In this document: positions 41,831-51,365 of the stretch, piece after piece
Layout of the letters: each line of letters starts with the position of its first letter
Numbering within the stretch: position 1 is the stretch's first letter
Source: Desulfosporosinus cupriresistens
GTDB lineage: Bacteria; Bacillota; Desulfitobacteriia; Desulfitobacteriales; Desulfitobacteriaceae
DNA: 64,000 nt
Reading direction: 5' to 3'
Assembly: GCF_001707885.1 (NCBI RefSeq)
Contig: NZ_MASS01000009.1
Coordinates: forward strand, 39,755-103,754
Made by a program: the position numbers and the translations under genes
Notes under the pieces: model-generated
What the model was told of the DNA's origin: nothing
What the model saw: the letters and a program-made list of their open reading frames with translations, nothing else
The model's database searches: none

Positions 41831-44800
41831 ATGAGATACAATATCGAGAATTATTTAAAGGAAGGAATTCTAGTCCTGGATGGCGCAATGGGGACCTGTA
41901 TTCAGGGACATAATTTAAATGAGCAAGAGTTTAGGGGAAGTTGTCTTTGCCACAGAAGCCAAAAGGGGAACAACGACCTTTTAAACATTACACATCCTGA
42001 GATTATTCAAGCCATCCATAAAAGTTATCTTGAGGCTGGAGCAGATATTATTGAAACAAATACCTTTAATGCCACAAGAATATCTCAAAAGGATTATGGT
42101 ATGGAGGAGAAGGTTTATGAGCTTAACCTCCAAGGAGCAAAGTTAGCCAGAGAACAGGCAGATGTTTTTACTCAGGCTGATCCAAGCAAACCGCGTTTTG
42201 TCGCAGGTTCAGTCGGGCCAACGAATAGAACAGCATCACTTTCGCCGGATGTGGAAAACCCAGGAATAAGAAATGTAAGTTTTGACGAACTTTTACTTGC
42301 CTATGGGGAGCAAATACAGGGGCTTGTAGATGGCGGAGTCGATGTCCTATTTATGGAAACAATATTTGATGCCTTAAATGCTAGGGCAGCTATATTTGCA
42401 GCTGAAAATGTCTTTGAGGATAAAGGTGTAACCCTACCTATCTTTATTTCAGGTACTATTGCCGATAAAAGCGGTCGTATTTTATCTGGTCAAACGCTGG
42501 AAGCATTCGCTCATACAATGAAGGGCGATGAAATACTGGGTATTGGATTAAACTGTTCCTTTGGTGCTAAGGATTTAATTCCCTTCATTAAATATCTTTC
42601 TAAAACGCAAGATCGTTATGTAACATTTCATCCTAATGCAGGTCTGCCCAACTCCCTTGGGGAATATGAGGAACGTCCGGAAGAAACGGCAGTTTTAATA
42701 AAGGAATTAGCAGAGGCAGGTCATTTAAATATTGTAGGAGCATGTTGCGGTTCTACACCGGCGCATATTAAAGCGATCAGTGAAGCGGTTAAAGGCATCC
42801 AACCAAGAAAAATTCCGGTGCTAGAAACAGAGACTGTTTACTGTGGCCTCGAAGCCTTTAAAGTAAAGAAAGAAAATAATTTTGTCAATATTGGGGAACG
42901 AACGAATGTTTCTGGATCTGCTAAGTTTGCCCGATTAATAAGAGAGAAAAAATATGAAGAGGCCTTATTCATAGCCAAAGAGCAGGTGGAGAATGGAGCC
43001 CAAATTATCGATCTTAACTTTGACGATGGACTACTTGATGCCCAAAGTGAAATGGACATTTTTCTAAAACTGCTTGCCAGTGAGCCAGAGATCTCCAGAG
43101 TTCCGGTGATGATTGATTCATCGAAATTCGAGGTTTTAGAAGCAGGTTTAAAGGCAATTCAAGGAAAAGCAGTTGTCAATTCCATAAGCCTAAAAGGAGG
43201 AGAAGAAGAGTTCATTCGGCAAGCAAAGCTAATCAGACGATATGGTGCGGGCGTTGTGATCATGGCCTTCGATGAACAAGGTCAGGCAGATACATTTGAC
43301 AGGAGAATTGCAGTATGCCAAAGAGCGTATGATTTATTAGTGAAGACGGTAATGTTTCCACCAGCGGATATTATTTTTGACCCTAACATTTTAGCAATTG
43401 CGACGGGGATTGAAGAACATAATAATTACGCTGTTGATTTTATTAACACCGTAACCTGGATCAAGGAAAATCTTCCTTTCGTTAAGGTAAGTGGCGGGGT
43501 AAGTAATTTATCCTTCTCCTTTAGAGGAAACAATGCCATCAGAGAAGCGATGCACTCGGTGTTTTTGTATCACGCTATCAAAGCAGGAATGGATATGGCT
43601 ATTGTCAACCCAAGTATGATTCAAATTTATGATGAAATAGACAAGGATCTACTTGAAAGGGTTGAAGATGTGGTTTTAAATAAATCACCAGATTCTGCCG
43701 AAAAACTGTTAGACTTTGCAGAGCTTTACAAAACCTCTGGCGGGGAGCAAGCTGAGAATAAGTTGGTCTGGAGAGAGAAAGATTGCAAGGAACGCTTAAT
43801 TCATGCTTTAGTTAAAGGCATCGCTGAATATATCGAAGAAGATGTTGAGGAAGTCAGAAGACAATACGACAAAGCAGAAAAGGTCATTGAAGGACCACTT
43901 ATGGATGGCATGAAGGTAGTTGGAGAATTATTTGGAGAAGGCAAAATGTTTCTCCCGCAAGTTGTAAAAAGTGCGCGAGTTATGAAAAAGGCTGTAGGCT
44001 GTTTATTACCGTACATTGAGGCAGAGAAGAAGAGTGGCGGAAATAGCAGTGCAGGAAAAGTCGTCATGGCTACGGTTAAGGGTGATGTTCATGATATAGG
44101 TAAAAACATCGTAGCAGTCATTCTGGCCTGCAATAATTTTGAAGTGATTGATCTTGGAGTAATGGCATCTTGCGAAGTAATCCTCCAGACAGCAAAAAAG
44201 GAAAATGCAGATATCATAGCTCTGAGTGGGCTTATTACACCTTCGTTGGATGAGATGTCTCATGTGGCAGAGGAAATGGAACGACAAGGATTTGATATTC
44301 CCTTAATGATTGGCGGAGCAACAACTTCTAAGACGCACACAGCCTTAAAAATTGCACCTAATTATTCAAAGGGAGTCGTGTATAGTGTTGACGCCTCAAA
44401 ATCTGTAGAAGTCGCCAAAAAGCTAGTTGATAGAAATCAACGAAGTAGTTATCTAACTCAAGTAGAGGAAGAATACCAAACAATAAGAGAAACCTACGGG
44501 AAGGTTGAAAGAAAGCTCGTACCCATCAAAGAAGCCAGGGAGAAGAAATTCAAAATTGATTGGAATCAGGAAAATATAAAGGTTCCAAACTTAATTGGAA
44601 CCCAACAGTTAAAGAATTTCCCTCTTAGAGAGCTAAGAAACTATATTGATTGGTCTTATTTCTTTATAGCTTGGGATATGGGGATGGTTTATCCCAAGAT
44701 TATGGTAGATCCTAAATATAGTGAAGAAGCTAAAAGGCTCTTTGATGATGCCAATGAAATGTTAGATTTACTGGAGAGGGAAGAGATACTTACGGCAAAT

Positions 44801-45472
44801 GCTGTTTTAGGTATTTTTCCTGCCAACTCTCTAGGCGATGACATTGAACTGTACCATCAGGGAAGGGTTACAACTTTTAATATGTTGAGGCAACAAACGA
44901 TCTCTAAGGATAATGTCTATCGATGCCTTGCAGATTATATAGCTCCTAAGGAGAGTGGGATAACTGATTATTTAGGTGGATTTATTGTAACTGCAGGAAT
45001 AGGTGCCAAGGAGTATGCCGAGAAACTCAAAGTACAAGGCAATGACTATGGAGCAATAATGGTAAAACTTCTTGCTGATCGGTTAGCTGAAGCTTTCGCA
45101 GAGTTATTGCATTTCCAGGTAAGAAAGGATTATTGGGGATACTCTCCAAATGAAGAGCTAGAGCTTAAATCCTTATTAAAAGGGTCACATAAGGGAATCA
45201 GGCCTGCCTTTGGCTATCCTAGTCTTAGGGACCATACTGAGAAAACCAAGCTCTTTCAGCTCTTAGAGGGAGAATGTCATACGGGTATAACTTTAACAGA
45301 ACATTATATGATGGATCCTGTAGCTAGTGTTTGCGGTTTATACTTTGGTTCTCCTACTGCCAAATATTTTGATATTCACAGAATTGATAAGGATCAAATG
45401 ACTGATTACGCCAAGCGCAACCAAAAGGAGCTTAAAGAGCTCGAGAAAATGTTAAGCACGATTCTTAATTAG
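41831..45472 (+). CDS. metH: MetH, cobalamin-dependent methionine synthase
   Basis: A 1213-residue full-length enzyme that transfers methyl from methyltetrahydrofolate to homocysteine through B12. The order is a homocysteine domain with zinc cysteines C242, C305 and C306; a pterin domain (about 355-610, [13 protein letters not shown] and DLNFDDG); a four-helix B12 cap (about 645-735); a B12 domain with DVHDIGKN and the axial His754; and the reactivation domain (about 900-1213, with [15 protein letters not shown]). The E. coli-like length with a reactivation domain is less common in clostridia, many of which have shorter MetH. No cobalamin riboswitch precedes it. Confidence 0.97.
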   Translation: MRYNIENYLKEGILVLDGAMGTCIQGHNLNEQEFRGSCLCHRSQKGNNDLLNITHPEIIQAIHKSYLEAGADIIETNTFNATRISQKDYGMEEKVYELNLQGAKLAREQADVFTQADPSKPRFVAGSVGPTNRTASLSPDVENPGIRNVSFDELLLAYGEQIQGLVDGGVDVLFMETIFDALNARAAIFAAENVFEDKGVTLPIFISGTIADKSGRILSGQTLEAFAHTMKGDEILGIGLNCSFGAKDLIPFIKYLSKTQDRYVTFHPNAGLPNSLGEYEERPEETAVLIKELAEAGHLNIVGACCGSTPAHIKAISEAVKGIQPRKIPVLETETVYCGLEAFKVKKENNFVNIGERTNVSGSAKFARLIREKKYEEALFIAKEQVENGAQIIDLNFDDGLLDAQSEMDIFLKLLASEPEISRVPVMIDSSKFEVLEAGLKAIQGKAVVNSISLKGGEEEFIRQAKLIRRYGAGVVIMAFDEQGQADTFDRRIAVCQRAYDLLVKTVMFPPADIIFDPNILAIATGIEEHNNYAVDFINTVTWIKENLPFVKVSGGVSNLSFSFRGNNAIREAMHSVFLYHAIKAGMDMAIVNPSMIQIYDEIDKDLLERVEDVVLNKSPDSAEKLLDFAELYKTSGGEQAENKLVWREKDCKERLIHALVKGIAEYIEEDVEEVRRQYDKAEKVIEGPLMDGMKVVGELFGEGKMFLPQVVKSARVMKKAVGCLLPYIEAEKKSGGNSSAGKVVMATVKGDVHDIGKNIVAVILACNNFEVIDLGVMASCEVILQTAKKENADIIALSGLITPSLDEMSHVAEEMERQGFDIPLMIGGATTSKTHTALKIAPNYSKGVVYSVDASKSVEVAKKLVDRNQRSSYLTQVEEEYQTIRETYGKVERKLVPIKEAREKKFKIDWNQENIKVPNLIGTQQLKNFPLRELRNYIDWSYFFIAWDMGMVYPKIMVDPKYSEEAKRLFDDANEMLDLLEREEILTANAVLGIFPANSLGDDIELYHQGRVTTFNMLRQQTISKDNVYRCLADYIAPKESGITDYLGGFIVTAGIGAKEYAEKLKVQGNDYGAIMVKLLADRLAEAFAELLHFQVRKDYWGYSPNEELELKSLLKGSHKGIRPAFGYPSLRDHTEKTKLFQLLEGECHTGITLTEHYMMDPVASVCGLYFGSPTAKYFDIHRIDKDQMTDYAKRNQKELKELEKMLSTILN

Positions 45473-45492
45473 ACCTGCTTTCCCTCGCTCCA

Positions 45493-45526
45493 AAGATGGA
45501 TAAAATATTGAATATCCATCTCTTTA
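45493..45526 (+). terminator. Possible terminator after metH
   Basis: AGATGGATA and a near-complementary ATATCCATCT pair around a 9-base loop; only a short T-rich run follows. Confidence 0.5.
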
Positions 45527-45617
45527 CCATCAACACACATACAATTAATCCCCTTTCCGATCTAACTCAATTTAGATTGTTTAATCTTTTTCAAATGTGA
45601 TAACTATCCAATTTAAA

Positions 45618-45745
45618 TAAAAAGACCATGGAAAATGACTGGACTAAATAATGTCAAGTCAAGACCTCCATGGTCTCGTTTATCAATATGAATAATTATC
45701 TTTGTCTAAAAAAGTATTCTACATGAAAAATGAAATACCTTCTCG
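45618..45745 (-). promoter_or_regulatory. Metal-gene leader element H (no intact gene downstream)
   Basis: On the minus strand CGAGAA (45745-45740), 18 bases, TAGAAT (45721-45716), then the hairpin GAGACCATGGAGGTC ... CCATGGTCTTTTT at 45676-45618. It points toward metH's 3' end. The only frame there is a 23-codon one (45540-45469, starting MCVDG) behind GAAAGGGG. Confidence 0.6.
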
Positions 45746-45853
45746 GTTTTATGAAACTGAATAAGAGATCTGGGGTACAAAGGAAGTGAGATTTGCCATA
45801 TTATCTTTGAGCATCATTTAAAGAATATTCTACAAAAAAATTTTCATGGATAT

Positions 45854-45980
45854 TTAGCAGGAATTTATGAATGGTTGTAGAATATTGAAATAATATATAT
45901 TGCAGAGCAAGACCATGAAGGTGTTTGCAAAGACCATGGAGGTTTGACTCGTGAGAGTCTACTTTGTGGTTTTTTTTATT
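45854..45980 (+). promoter_or_regulatory. Metal-gene leader element C (before NikM/CbiM gene)
   Basis: TTAGCA (45854-45859), 18 bases, TAGAAT (45878-45883). GACCATGAAGGTGTTTGCAA and GACCATGGAGGTTTGACTC follow, then a hairpin with inner GACTC / GAGTC and 3' arm ACTTTGTGGTTTTTTTT. The substrate component starts 114 bases later. It is nearly identical to leaders A and B. Confidence 0.7.
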
Positions 45981-46094
45981 TGCTTGAAAGGAAGGTGCTG
46001 ATTCTCTTTGATACACTTCTTAGGGCTAATACCAGTCATCAGTTCAACTATGAGTGAGAAATAAGAAATAAGAAATAAGAAGGAGTTGTTTAGT

Positions 46095-47117
46095 ATGCAT
46101 ATTCCTGACGGATATCTTAGTCCACAAACAGATGCAGTCCTTGGTATTGCAAGTGCAATCACTGCAGCAGTCGCGGCCTCAAAAACAGCAAGCACGGTTC
46201 GAGCTAAGTACATTCCGATGCTTTCAGTGGGTGCGGCGTTTTCCTTCACTATCATGATGTTCAATGTTCCTGTTCCCGATGGAACAACCGCCCACGCCGT
46301 TGGTGGAGCACTGCTAGCTGTTATTTTAGGGCCTTGGGCAGCCATGATTTCTGTGTCAATTGCCCTAATTATTCAAGCACTTTTCTTTGGAGACGGAGGT
46401 ATTTTAGCACTGGGCGCAAATATCTTTAATATGGCGGTTGTAATGCCCTTTGTCAGTTACGCCATCTATCAGCTTATTGCAGGAAAGAGTGACATCTTTG
46501 CCAAACGTCGCATGATTGGAGCGGGAATTGCTGGATTCGTCGGAATCAATATGGCCGCACTTTGTGCTGCAATTGAATTCGGAATACAGCCCATGCTCTT
46601 CCATGCTGCCAATGGAATGCCTCTCTACAGCCCCTATGGACTTAATATAGCAATTCCCGCAATGCTCTTTGCTCACTTTACTATTGCAGGACCAGTTGAG
46701 GGAGTTGTGACAGGATTGGTATTTACTTATTTGCAACGCTCTAACCCCGTTCTGCTACAAATGCGAAGTGATTCAGGAAACTCCGCGTCTACTGTCTCTT
46801 ATGGTCGTTACATTGTCGGTTTGATCGTTGTTGCCTTGCTCACGCCCCTAGGTTTGTTGGCCTCCGGAACGGCTTGGGGTGAATGGGGTGGAGAAGATTT
46901 GCAGACTCAACTTGGGTTCATTCCCAGTGGACTAGATAGACTAGGAGCTTTTTGGAATCATGTTTTATTCCCAGACTATGGCATTGGGGGATTTGATCAA
47001 TCATTTTGGCAACAAGCACTTGGTTATATTATGTCAGCATTTTTTGCTTTGTTGATTATCGGGATCATTGGGGTTGCTATCCAACGTTTTAAACGTAAAT
47101 CTGAAAAACCTGCTTAA
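46095..47117 (+). CDS. NikM/CbiM-type ECF substrate component with C-terminal extension
   Basis: A 340-residue membrane protein. I start at ATG 46095 (MHIPDGYLSPQTD), because the N-terminal Met-His is the metal site and AAGGAG is 9 bases upstream; a TTG at 46086 would bury it. Family motifs include TTAHAVGGALLAVILGPWAA and FGDGGILALGANIFNMAVVMPF. After residue 225 comes a linker, a soluble stretch (GEWGGEDLQTQLGFIPSGLDRL) and a last helix. This is the layout of NikM fused to an N-like domain. MHIPDGYL and the extension favour nickel over cobalt. Leader C lies upstream. No T or ATPase component is adjacent. Confidence 0.88.
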   Translation: MHIPDGYLSPQTDAVLGIASAITAAVAASKTASTVRAKYIPMLSVGAAFSFTIMMFNVPVPDGTTAHAVGGALLAVILGPWAAMISVSIALIIQALFFGDGGILALGANIFNMAVVMPFVSYAIYQLIAGKSDIFAKRRMIGAGIAGFVGINMAALCAAIEFGIQPMLFHAANGMPLYSPYGLNIAIPAMLFAHFTIAGPVEGVVTGLVFTYLQRSNPVLLQMRSDSGNSASTVSYGRYIVGLIVVALLTPLGLLASGTAWGEWGGEDLQTQLGFIPSGLDRLGAFWNHVLFPDYGIGGFDQSFWQQALGYIMSAFFALLIIGIIGVAIQRFKRKSEKPA

Positions 47118-47320
47118 TATGTTTTATTAGTGTATCTTTATATTGAATTATCTAAGAGAGTTCAAGGTGCTGTCAAGAGTCTTAATCTAATCTAATCTCA
47201 TAGAATAGGGAAGATTAGAGGCTTTACTCTGGCAAACTCCTCGGGCATAGTATTAGAAAACCTCACAAGATGAACACCACTATGCTAACGGGATGGCTGT
47301 TAAAAATGATAGTGCATAAA

Positions 47321-47370
47321 CAAAGACTACGGAGTTCTGACTAAAAGGAGTCAGCTTCGTGGTTTTTTTT
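47321..47370 (+). promoter_or_regulatory. Metal-gene leader-like hairpin K (before COG0701 permease)
   Basis: AAAGACTACGGAGTTCTGACT and AGTCAGCTTCGTGGTTTTTTTT form the same two-level hairpin as the other leaders, with CATG/CATG changed to TACG/CGTG on both arms. The upstream GGAATT-TAGAAT block is not clear, and the rest of 47118-47484 shows nothing else. Confidence 0.45.
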
Positions 47371-47484
47371 ATATGAGTCAGAGGTGTTAGGAACATCCCG
47401 GTGTAGATTTATAAAAATAGAAAAGTTTGGGAATACACAAGGTGTTTTAATAATATAGATAACTAGTCTAAGTAACATTGGAAG

Positions 47485-48486
47485 GTGATCTATATTTATA
47501 TCTCGCCACGAGTCTCAAATATGAAGTTTTACCCGGTGCTAGTAGGAAGCACGTTTTTTATTATTCTAGGTTCTAAAATACTCCAAAATAAAGAGGTGTT
47601 AGACCAAAGCGCCAATGTAGCAACATTAGCCTTAAGTGTCATATTACAGGCTTTACCATTTATACTTCTTGGCGTCTTCGCATCCTCCTTGATTCGCTAT
47701 CTTGTACGAGAGGATTGGATTGCTAAACTTACTCCGAAGAATCCAGTGGCGGGTGTAATAGTTGGTTCACTCTTAGGATTGTTTATTCCAGTATGTGACT
47801 GTGGAGTATTACCTGTTGCTCGTGGTTTATTTCGCAAAGGAGTTTCGATGCAAACAGCTCTGGCGTATTTACTTACTGCCCCGGTTATAAACCCAGTCGT
47901 TATACTGGCAACAGCGATGGCCTTTCAATGGAATTGGCATCTCGTTGGCCTGCGGGTTGTTAGCACGTTCCTTGTAGGAGCAACGACGGCTTTATTAGCA
48001 GGTTCTGTATTCAGTTATCGAGCTTTTACTGATAGAGAATGGCATCGGCATGAACATGAAAGCTCCAAGATTTCGCTACACCAACTGCTGGTACATGCTG
48101 GAGATGAATTCTTTGATGTGGGGCGTTACTTAATTATTAGTGCCTTCCTTGCCGCTGCAATTCAGATTTGGGTTCCCAAAGGTATTCTGGTACAAGCAAC
48201 CAGTAATCCCTTTATGGCAACAGGAGCAATGATGTTATTAGCTATAGCTATGTCACTTTGTTCAGATGCCGACGCATTTGTGGCTCGAGTTCTAGCAAAT
48301 CAGTTTCCCTTAGGGTCGGTTATGGCTTTTCTGGTTATCGGTCAGATTATCGATTTACGTAATATTATTTTATTTGCTAAGAATTTCCGACTCTCTTTAT
48401 TTATATTTCTTCTTGTCACCTCACTTTGTTTAACCTATGTACTAAGTTTAAGTATTCACTTTGGTTTAGGGAAACTAATGTTTTAA
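47485..48486 (+). CDS. COG0701/YraQ-family permease
   Basis: A permease of up to 333 residues with about eight membrane helices. The conserved LFIPVCDCGVLPVARGLFRKG and YLLTAPVINPVVIL motifs mark the COG0701 (DUF318, ArsP-like) family. A hydrophilic loop has EWHRHEHESS. The start is uncertain: GTG 47485 sits in AAGGTGAT, and ATG 47521 has no ribosome-binding site. It is paired with a TIGR03943 protein. The transported species is unknown, possibly a metal or metalloid. Confidence 0.88.
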   Translation: MIYIYISPRVSNMKFYPVLVGSTFFIILGSKILQNKEVLDQSANVATLALSVILQALPFILLGVFASSLIRYLVREDWIAKLTPKNPVAGVIVGSLLGLFIPVCDCGVLPVARGLFRKGVSMQTALAYLLTAPVINPVVILATAMAFQWNWHLVGLRVVSTFLVGATTALLAGSVFSYRAFTDREWHRHEHESSKISLHQLLVHAGDEFFDVGRYLIISAFLAAAIQIWVPKGILVQATSNPFMATGAMMLLAIAMSLCSDADAFVARVLANQFPLGSVMAFLVIGQIIDLRNIILFAKNFRLSLFIFLLVTSLCLTYVLSLSIHFGLGKLMF

Positions 48487-48501
48487 GAAGAGGAGGTTGC
48501 A

Positions 48502-49413
48502 ATGCAAATTCTGCGGAGGAATGCCTTAGTTCAGAGCTTAATATTAAGTTTATTTTCTGTAATGATAGCATATTTAATCCTGACAGAAACGATTGACTTG
48601 TATATCAGCCTCGAGGTAATTTGGCTAGCTAAATTGTCAGCAATACTTCTTGCCGTAATTTCTATCGCCAAGTTTGTACCGGTGCGACGTAGTCTAATTC
48701 ATAACTGTTGTGGCCACAATCATGCTTGTACAACCAGTCATAATCTTCATTCCCACAAAACGAACAGTTTAGGACAAATAGCCATTTTCGTAATTCCATT
48801 AATGGTCGGATTTGGCATGCAGCCAAGCATTCTTGATTCGACAGCGCTTTCCAATAACATTAATACCGCCGGTCCGATTCCTTATTATGCTCTTCACGTG
48901 CCAAGGACTGATAGGCTAAGGAGTGAAATACCACAGCCGAGTGAGTTATCAGCTGCGGAAAACAATATAGGTAGTTCTTCGGTAAAGGACTTAACTCCTA
49001 ATTCGCTTAATTCTGTGGTGAAGGAAACTGATGTGATGCAATTATACCTTAATATTGAGGACCACCCCGAACAGGTATATAATCAACGCTGGAAATTAAC
49101 AGGCTTTGTTTATAAAGATCCGAAGTTAGCGAAAAATCAATTTGTTCTCTCCCGTTTTGTGATCACATGCTGTATCGTTGATGCCACTCCAATAGGGGTT
49201 ATTGTTGAAAGTCCAGATGCGCCTAAGCTGAAAGCCGATACTTGGGTTGAAGTTACTGGGTTATTGCAAAAGCGGATAATCGGCGAAGTTAATGAAATTA
49301 AATCGGTACATAATTTCACTGAAACAAATGATGGAGCTCCTTATTTGGTCGTTAATAGTTGCAAAATAGTTTCAACGCCTCAAGACCCTTATTTGGCTCC
49401 CCCAATGCAGTGA
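48502..49413 (+). CDS. TIGR03943-family putative permease subunit
   Basis: A 303-residue protein with two N-terminal helices, a loop with CCGHNHACTTSHNLHSHK (a His/Cys metal-binding-like segment), a third helix and a C-terminal soluble domain (VTGLLQKRIIGEVNEIK). This matches the TIGR03943/DUF1980 family, normally encoded after a COG0701 permease. AAGAGGAGG precedes the ATG. Confidence 0.87.
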   Translation: MQILRRNALVQSLILSLFSVMIAYLILTETIDLYISLEVIWLAKLSAILLAVISIAKFVPVRRSLIHNCCGHNHACTTSHNLHSHKTNSLGQIAIFVIPLMVGFGMQPSILDSTALSNNINTAGPIPYYALHVPRTDRLRSEIPQPSELSAAENNIGSSSVKDLTPNSLNSVVKETDVMQLYLNIEDHPEQVYNQRWKLTGFVYKDPKLAKNQFVLSRFVITCCIVDATPIGVIVESPDAPKLKADTWVEVTGLLQKRIIGEVNEIKSVHNFTETNDGAPYLVVNSCKIVSTPQDPYLAPPMQ

Positions 49414-49469
49414 ATTCTAAGCATAAATGGATGAAGGATAGCTAAAGTGAAGCAAAGGAAGTGTCTGAC

Positions 49470-49883
49470 ATGCTAACCCCCAGCTTGGAAGACTATTTAG
49501 AGGAGATATATCGGTTTTCGTTATCGCTTGATACAGTTCGAGTAACGGACATTAGTAAAAGGCTTAAAGTTGCTTTGCCATCAGTAACTAAAGCCCTCTA
49601 TAAATTAAGAAACGAATGTTACATAAAGTACGAACGGTATGGTGAGATCAAGCTTACAGACAAAGGAAACGAATTTGGGTATTACTTAGTTGCGAGGAAT
49701 CAATTGTTGCAGGAGTTTCTAGCTCTAATATGCAGTAAATGTAACTTTGCTGTTGAGGCCGAAGCTATGGAACATTATCTTTCAACTGCAACGATTGATG
49801 CCATTAAAAATCTAGTGGAGTTTATGAAAGGCAATCCATCTTGGCAATTAGCCTTTAAAGATTTCATGAGTTTACAAGACTAG
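49470..49883 (+). CDS. DtxR/MntR-family metal-dependent regulator
   Basis: A 137-residue regulator with an N-terminal winged helix and a dimerisation domain. Starting at ATG 49470 places D8 and E11 (MLTPSLEDYLEEIY) exactly as in Bacillus MntR. Other ligands align as E98, E101 and H102 (VEAEAMEHYLS). The position of MntR His77 is Asn77 here (ARNQLLQEFL), and two cysteines (C88, C91) lie nearby, so the metal preference may differ. No SH3-like FeoA domain is present. It is convergent with the feo operon and follows the permease pair. Confidence 0.9.
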   Translation: MLTPSLEDYLEEIYRFSLSLDTVRVTDISKRLKVALPSVTKALYKLRNECYIKYERYGEIKLTDKGNEFGYYLVARNQLLQEFLALICSKCNFAVEAEAMEHYLSTATIDAIKNLVEFMKGNPSWQLAFKDFMSLQD

Positions 49884-49964
49884 GAAGACAATAATACCCA
49901 CAGAACACTTGGCCAGTGTATCTGTGGGTTAGACGAATTTTTTGACGAGGTTGGAATACCTCTT

Positions 49965-51365
49965 CTAGGCTAAGCCTAAAAGGTACGCTGTCTGGGCGAT
50001 GATGAAACATACTGTGAACGCCAGAGTCGTAGGGATGATAAAACCCATAAAGGTCCATTTTTTACTTCCTGTTTCTTTGTACATGCTGAGTAAAGTTGTG
50101 GCACAGGGCCAGTGGAGTAGGGCAAAGAGCATCGTGTTGAAAGCGGTTAGCCAGGTCCAGCCGTTGGCAAGCAGAACTTTTTTCAGTTCGAATAAACTCC
50201 CAAACTCAGTCAATTGCCCCGTAGCCAGATAGCTCATAAGAAGGATCGGTATCACAATTTCATTAGCTGGGAGACCTAAGATAAAGGCCATAAGGATAAA
50301 ACCGTCCAGTCCAATAGCTTTGGCTAGAGGATCAAGAACACTCGCTATATAAGCAAGGACACTGACGTCCCCGATGTAGACATTCGCCAGAATCCAAGTG
50401 AGTCCCCCAGCGGGTGCTGCTACAACAAGCGCCCGGCGCAAAACAAAGATCGTGCGGTCAATAAGGGAACGATAGAAAACCGCCCCGAACTTGGGTCTGC
50501 GATAAGGGGGTAGCTCCAACACCAGAGAAGAGGGCTCACCCTTAAGGATCGTTTTGGACAAGGTCCATGATACAGCAAACGTAACCGCTACTCCAAGCAG
50601 GACTAAGAGCGTAATCATGCCTGCGGCTAGAAGTGATTGTGAAAAGGCGAGTGCACTGGTCATGAAGATTGAAGTGAGGGCAATGAGGGTCGGAAAACGT
50701 CCATTGCAGGGCACAAAGTTATTGGTCAGGATAGCGATCAAACGTTCTCTAGGAGAGTCAATGATCCGTGCAGAAACAATCCCAGCTGCGTTACACCCAA
50801 AGCCCATACACATTGTCAGGCATTGTTTCCCGCAAGCATGCGCTTTTTTAAACATGTGGTCAAGGTTAAAGGCCACCCGCGGAAGATAACCTAGGTCTTC
50901 AAGGATGGTAAACAAGGGGAAAAAAATGGCCATCGGAGGAAGCATCACCGCAGTAACCCAGGCCAAGGTACGGTACATACCTAGGACCAATACACCATGC
51001 AGCCAAGCAGGGGCCTGAGCTAACTGAAACCATTGGGTAAGTACATCTTGAAAGGCAAAGAGCACGGAAGCAATCATTTCCGAGGGTACGTTCGCTCCAG
51101 CGATAGTAAGCCAAAATACTGTGCCTAACAATAGCAACATAAGCGGATAACCGAACACACGGGAGATTACAATTTTATCAATCTTATCTTTCCAACTACA
51201 CTGAACAGTGTCTTCCCGCAATACAACCTGTTTGGCTAGCTTTTCAGTATAAGCGAAGATATCTGTAACAACACGATCTGCTAGAGGTGTTCCAGAAGAC
51301 AAACGGATCGATTCGGTATCGGAGTAAATTTTTAGGAGGGGATCTATTGGAGTAAGTGTGCTCAT
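49965..51365 (-). CDS. FeoB membrane domain (split FeoB, C-terminal part)
   Basis: A 466-residue protein corresponding to the two Gate domains of FeoB: GVLVLGMYRTLAWVTAVMLPP, PMAIFFPLFTILEDLGYLPRVAF, CGKQCLTMCMGFGCNAAG and NNFVPCNGRFP. It has about nine membrane helices. It lacks the GTPase domain, which is the preceding gene and overlaps by 4 bases (ATGA). Together they should form a GTP-dependent ferrous or other divalent metal importer. Confidence 0.93.
   Translation of the reverse strand: MSTLTPIDPLLKIYSDTESIRLSSGTPLADRVVTDIFAYTEKLAKQVVLREDTVQCSWKDKIDKIVISRVFGYPLMLLLLGTVFWLTIAGANVPSEMIASVLFAFQDVLTQWFQLAQAPAWLHGVLVLGMYRTLAWVTAVMLPPMAIFFPLFTILEDLGYLPRVAFNLDHMFKKAHACGKQCLTMCMGFGCNAAGIVSARIIDSPRERLIAILTNNFVPCNGRFPTLIALTSIFMTSALAFSQSLLAAGMITLLVLLGVAVTFAVSWTLSKTILKGEPSSLVLELPPYRRPKFGAVFYRSLIDRTIFVLRRALVVAAPAGGLTWILANVYIGDVSVLAYIASVLDPLAKAIGLDGFILMAFILGLPANEIVIPILLMSYLATGQLTEFGSLFELKKVLLANGWTWLTAFNTMLFALLHWPCATTLLSMYKETGSKKWTFMGFIIPTTLAFTVCFIIAQTAYLLGLA

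Noticed and set aside
45469..45540. 23-codon minus-strand frame MCVDGKEMDI... downstream of leader H
   Set aside because: It starts Met-Cys like CooT and has a possible ribosome-binding site, but nothing else aligns and it is antisense to the metH end. Mentioned only with leader H.
13358..47370. The leader family as the known NiCo (czcD) riboswitch or a molybdenum-cofactor riboswitch
   Set aside because: Neither the four-way NiCo core nor the Moco core could be recognised, and the gene context is uptake rather than export.
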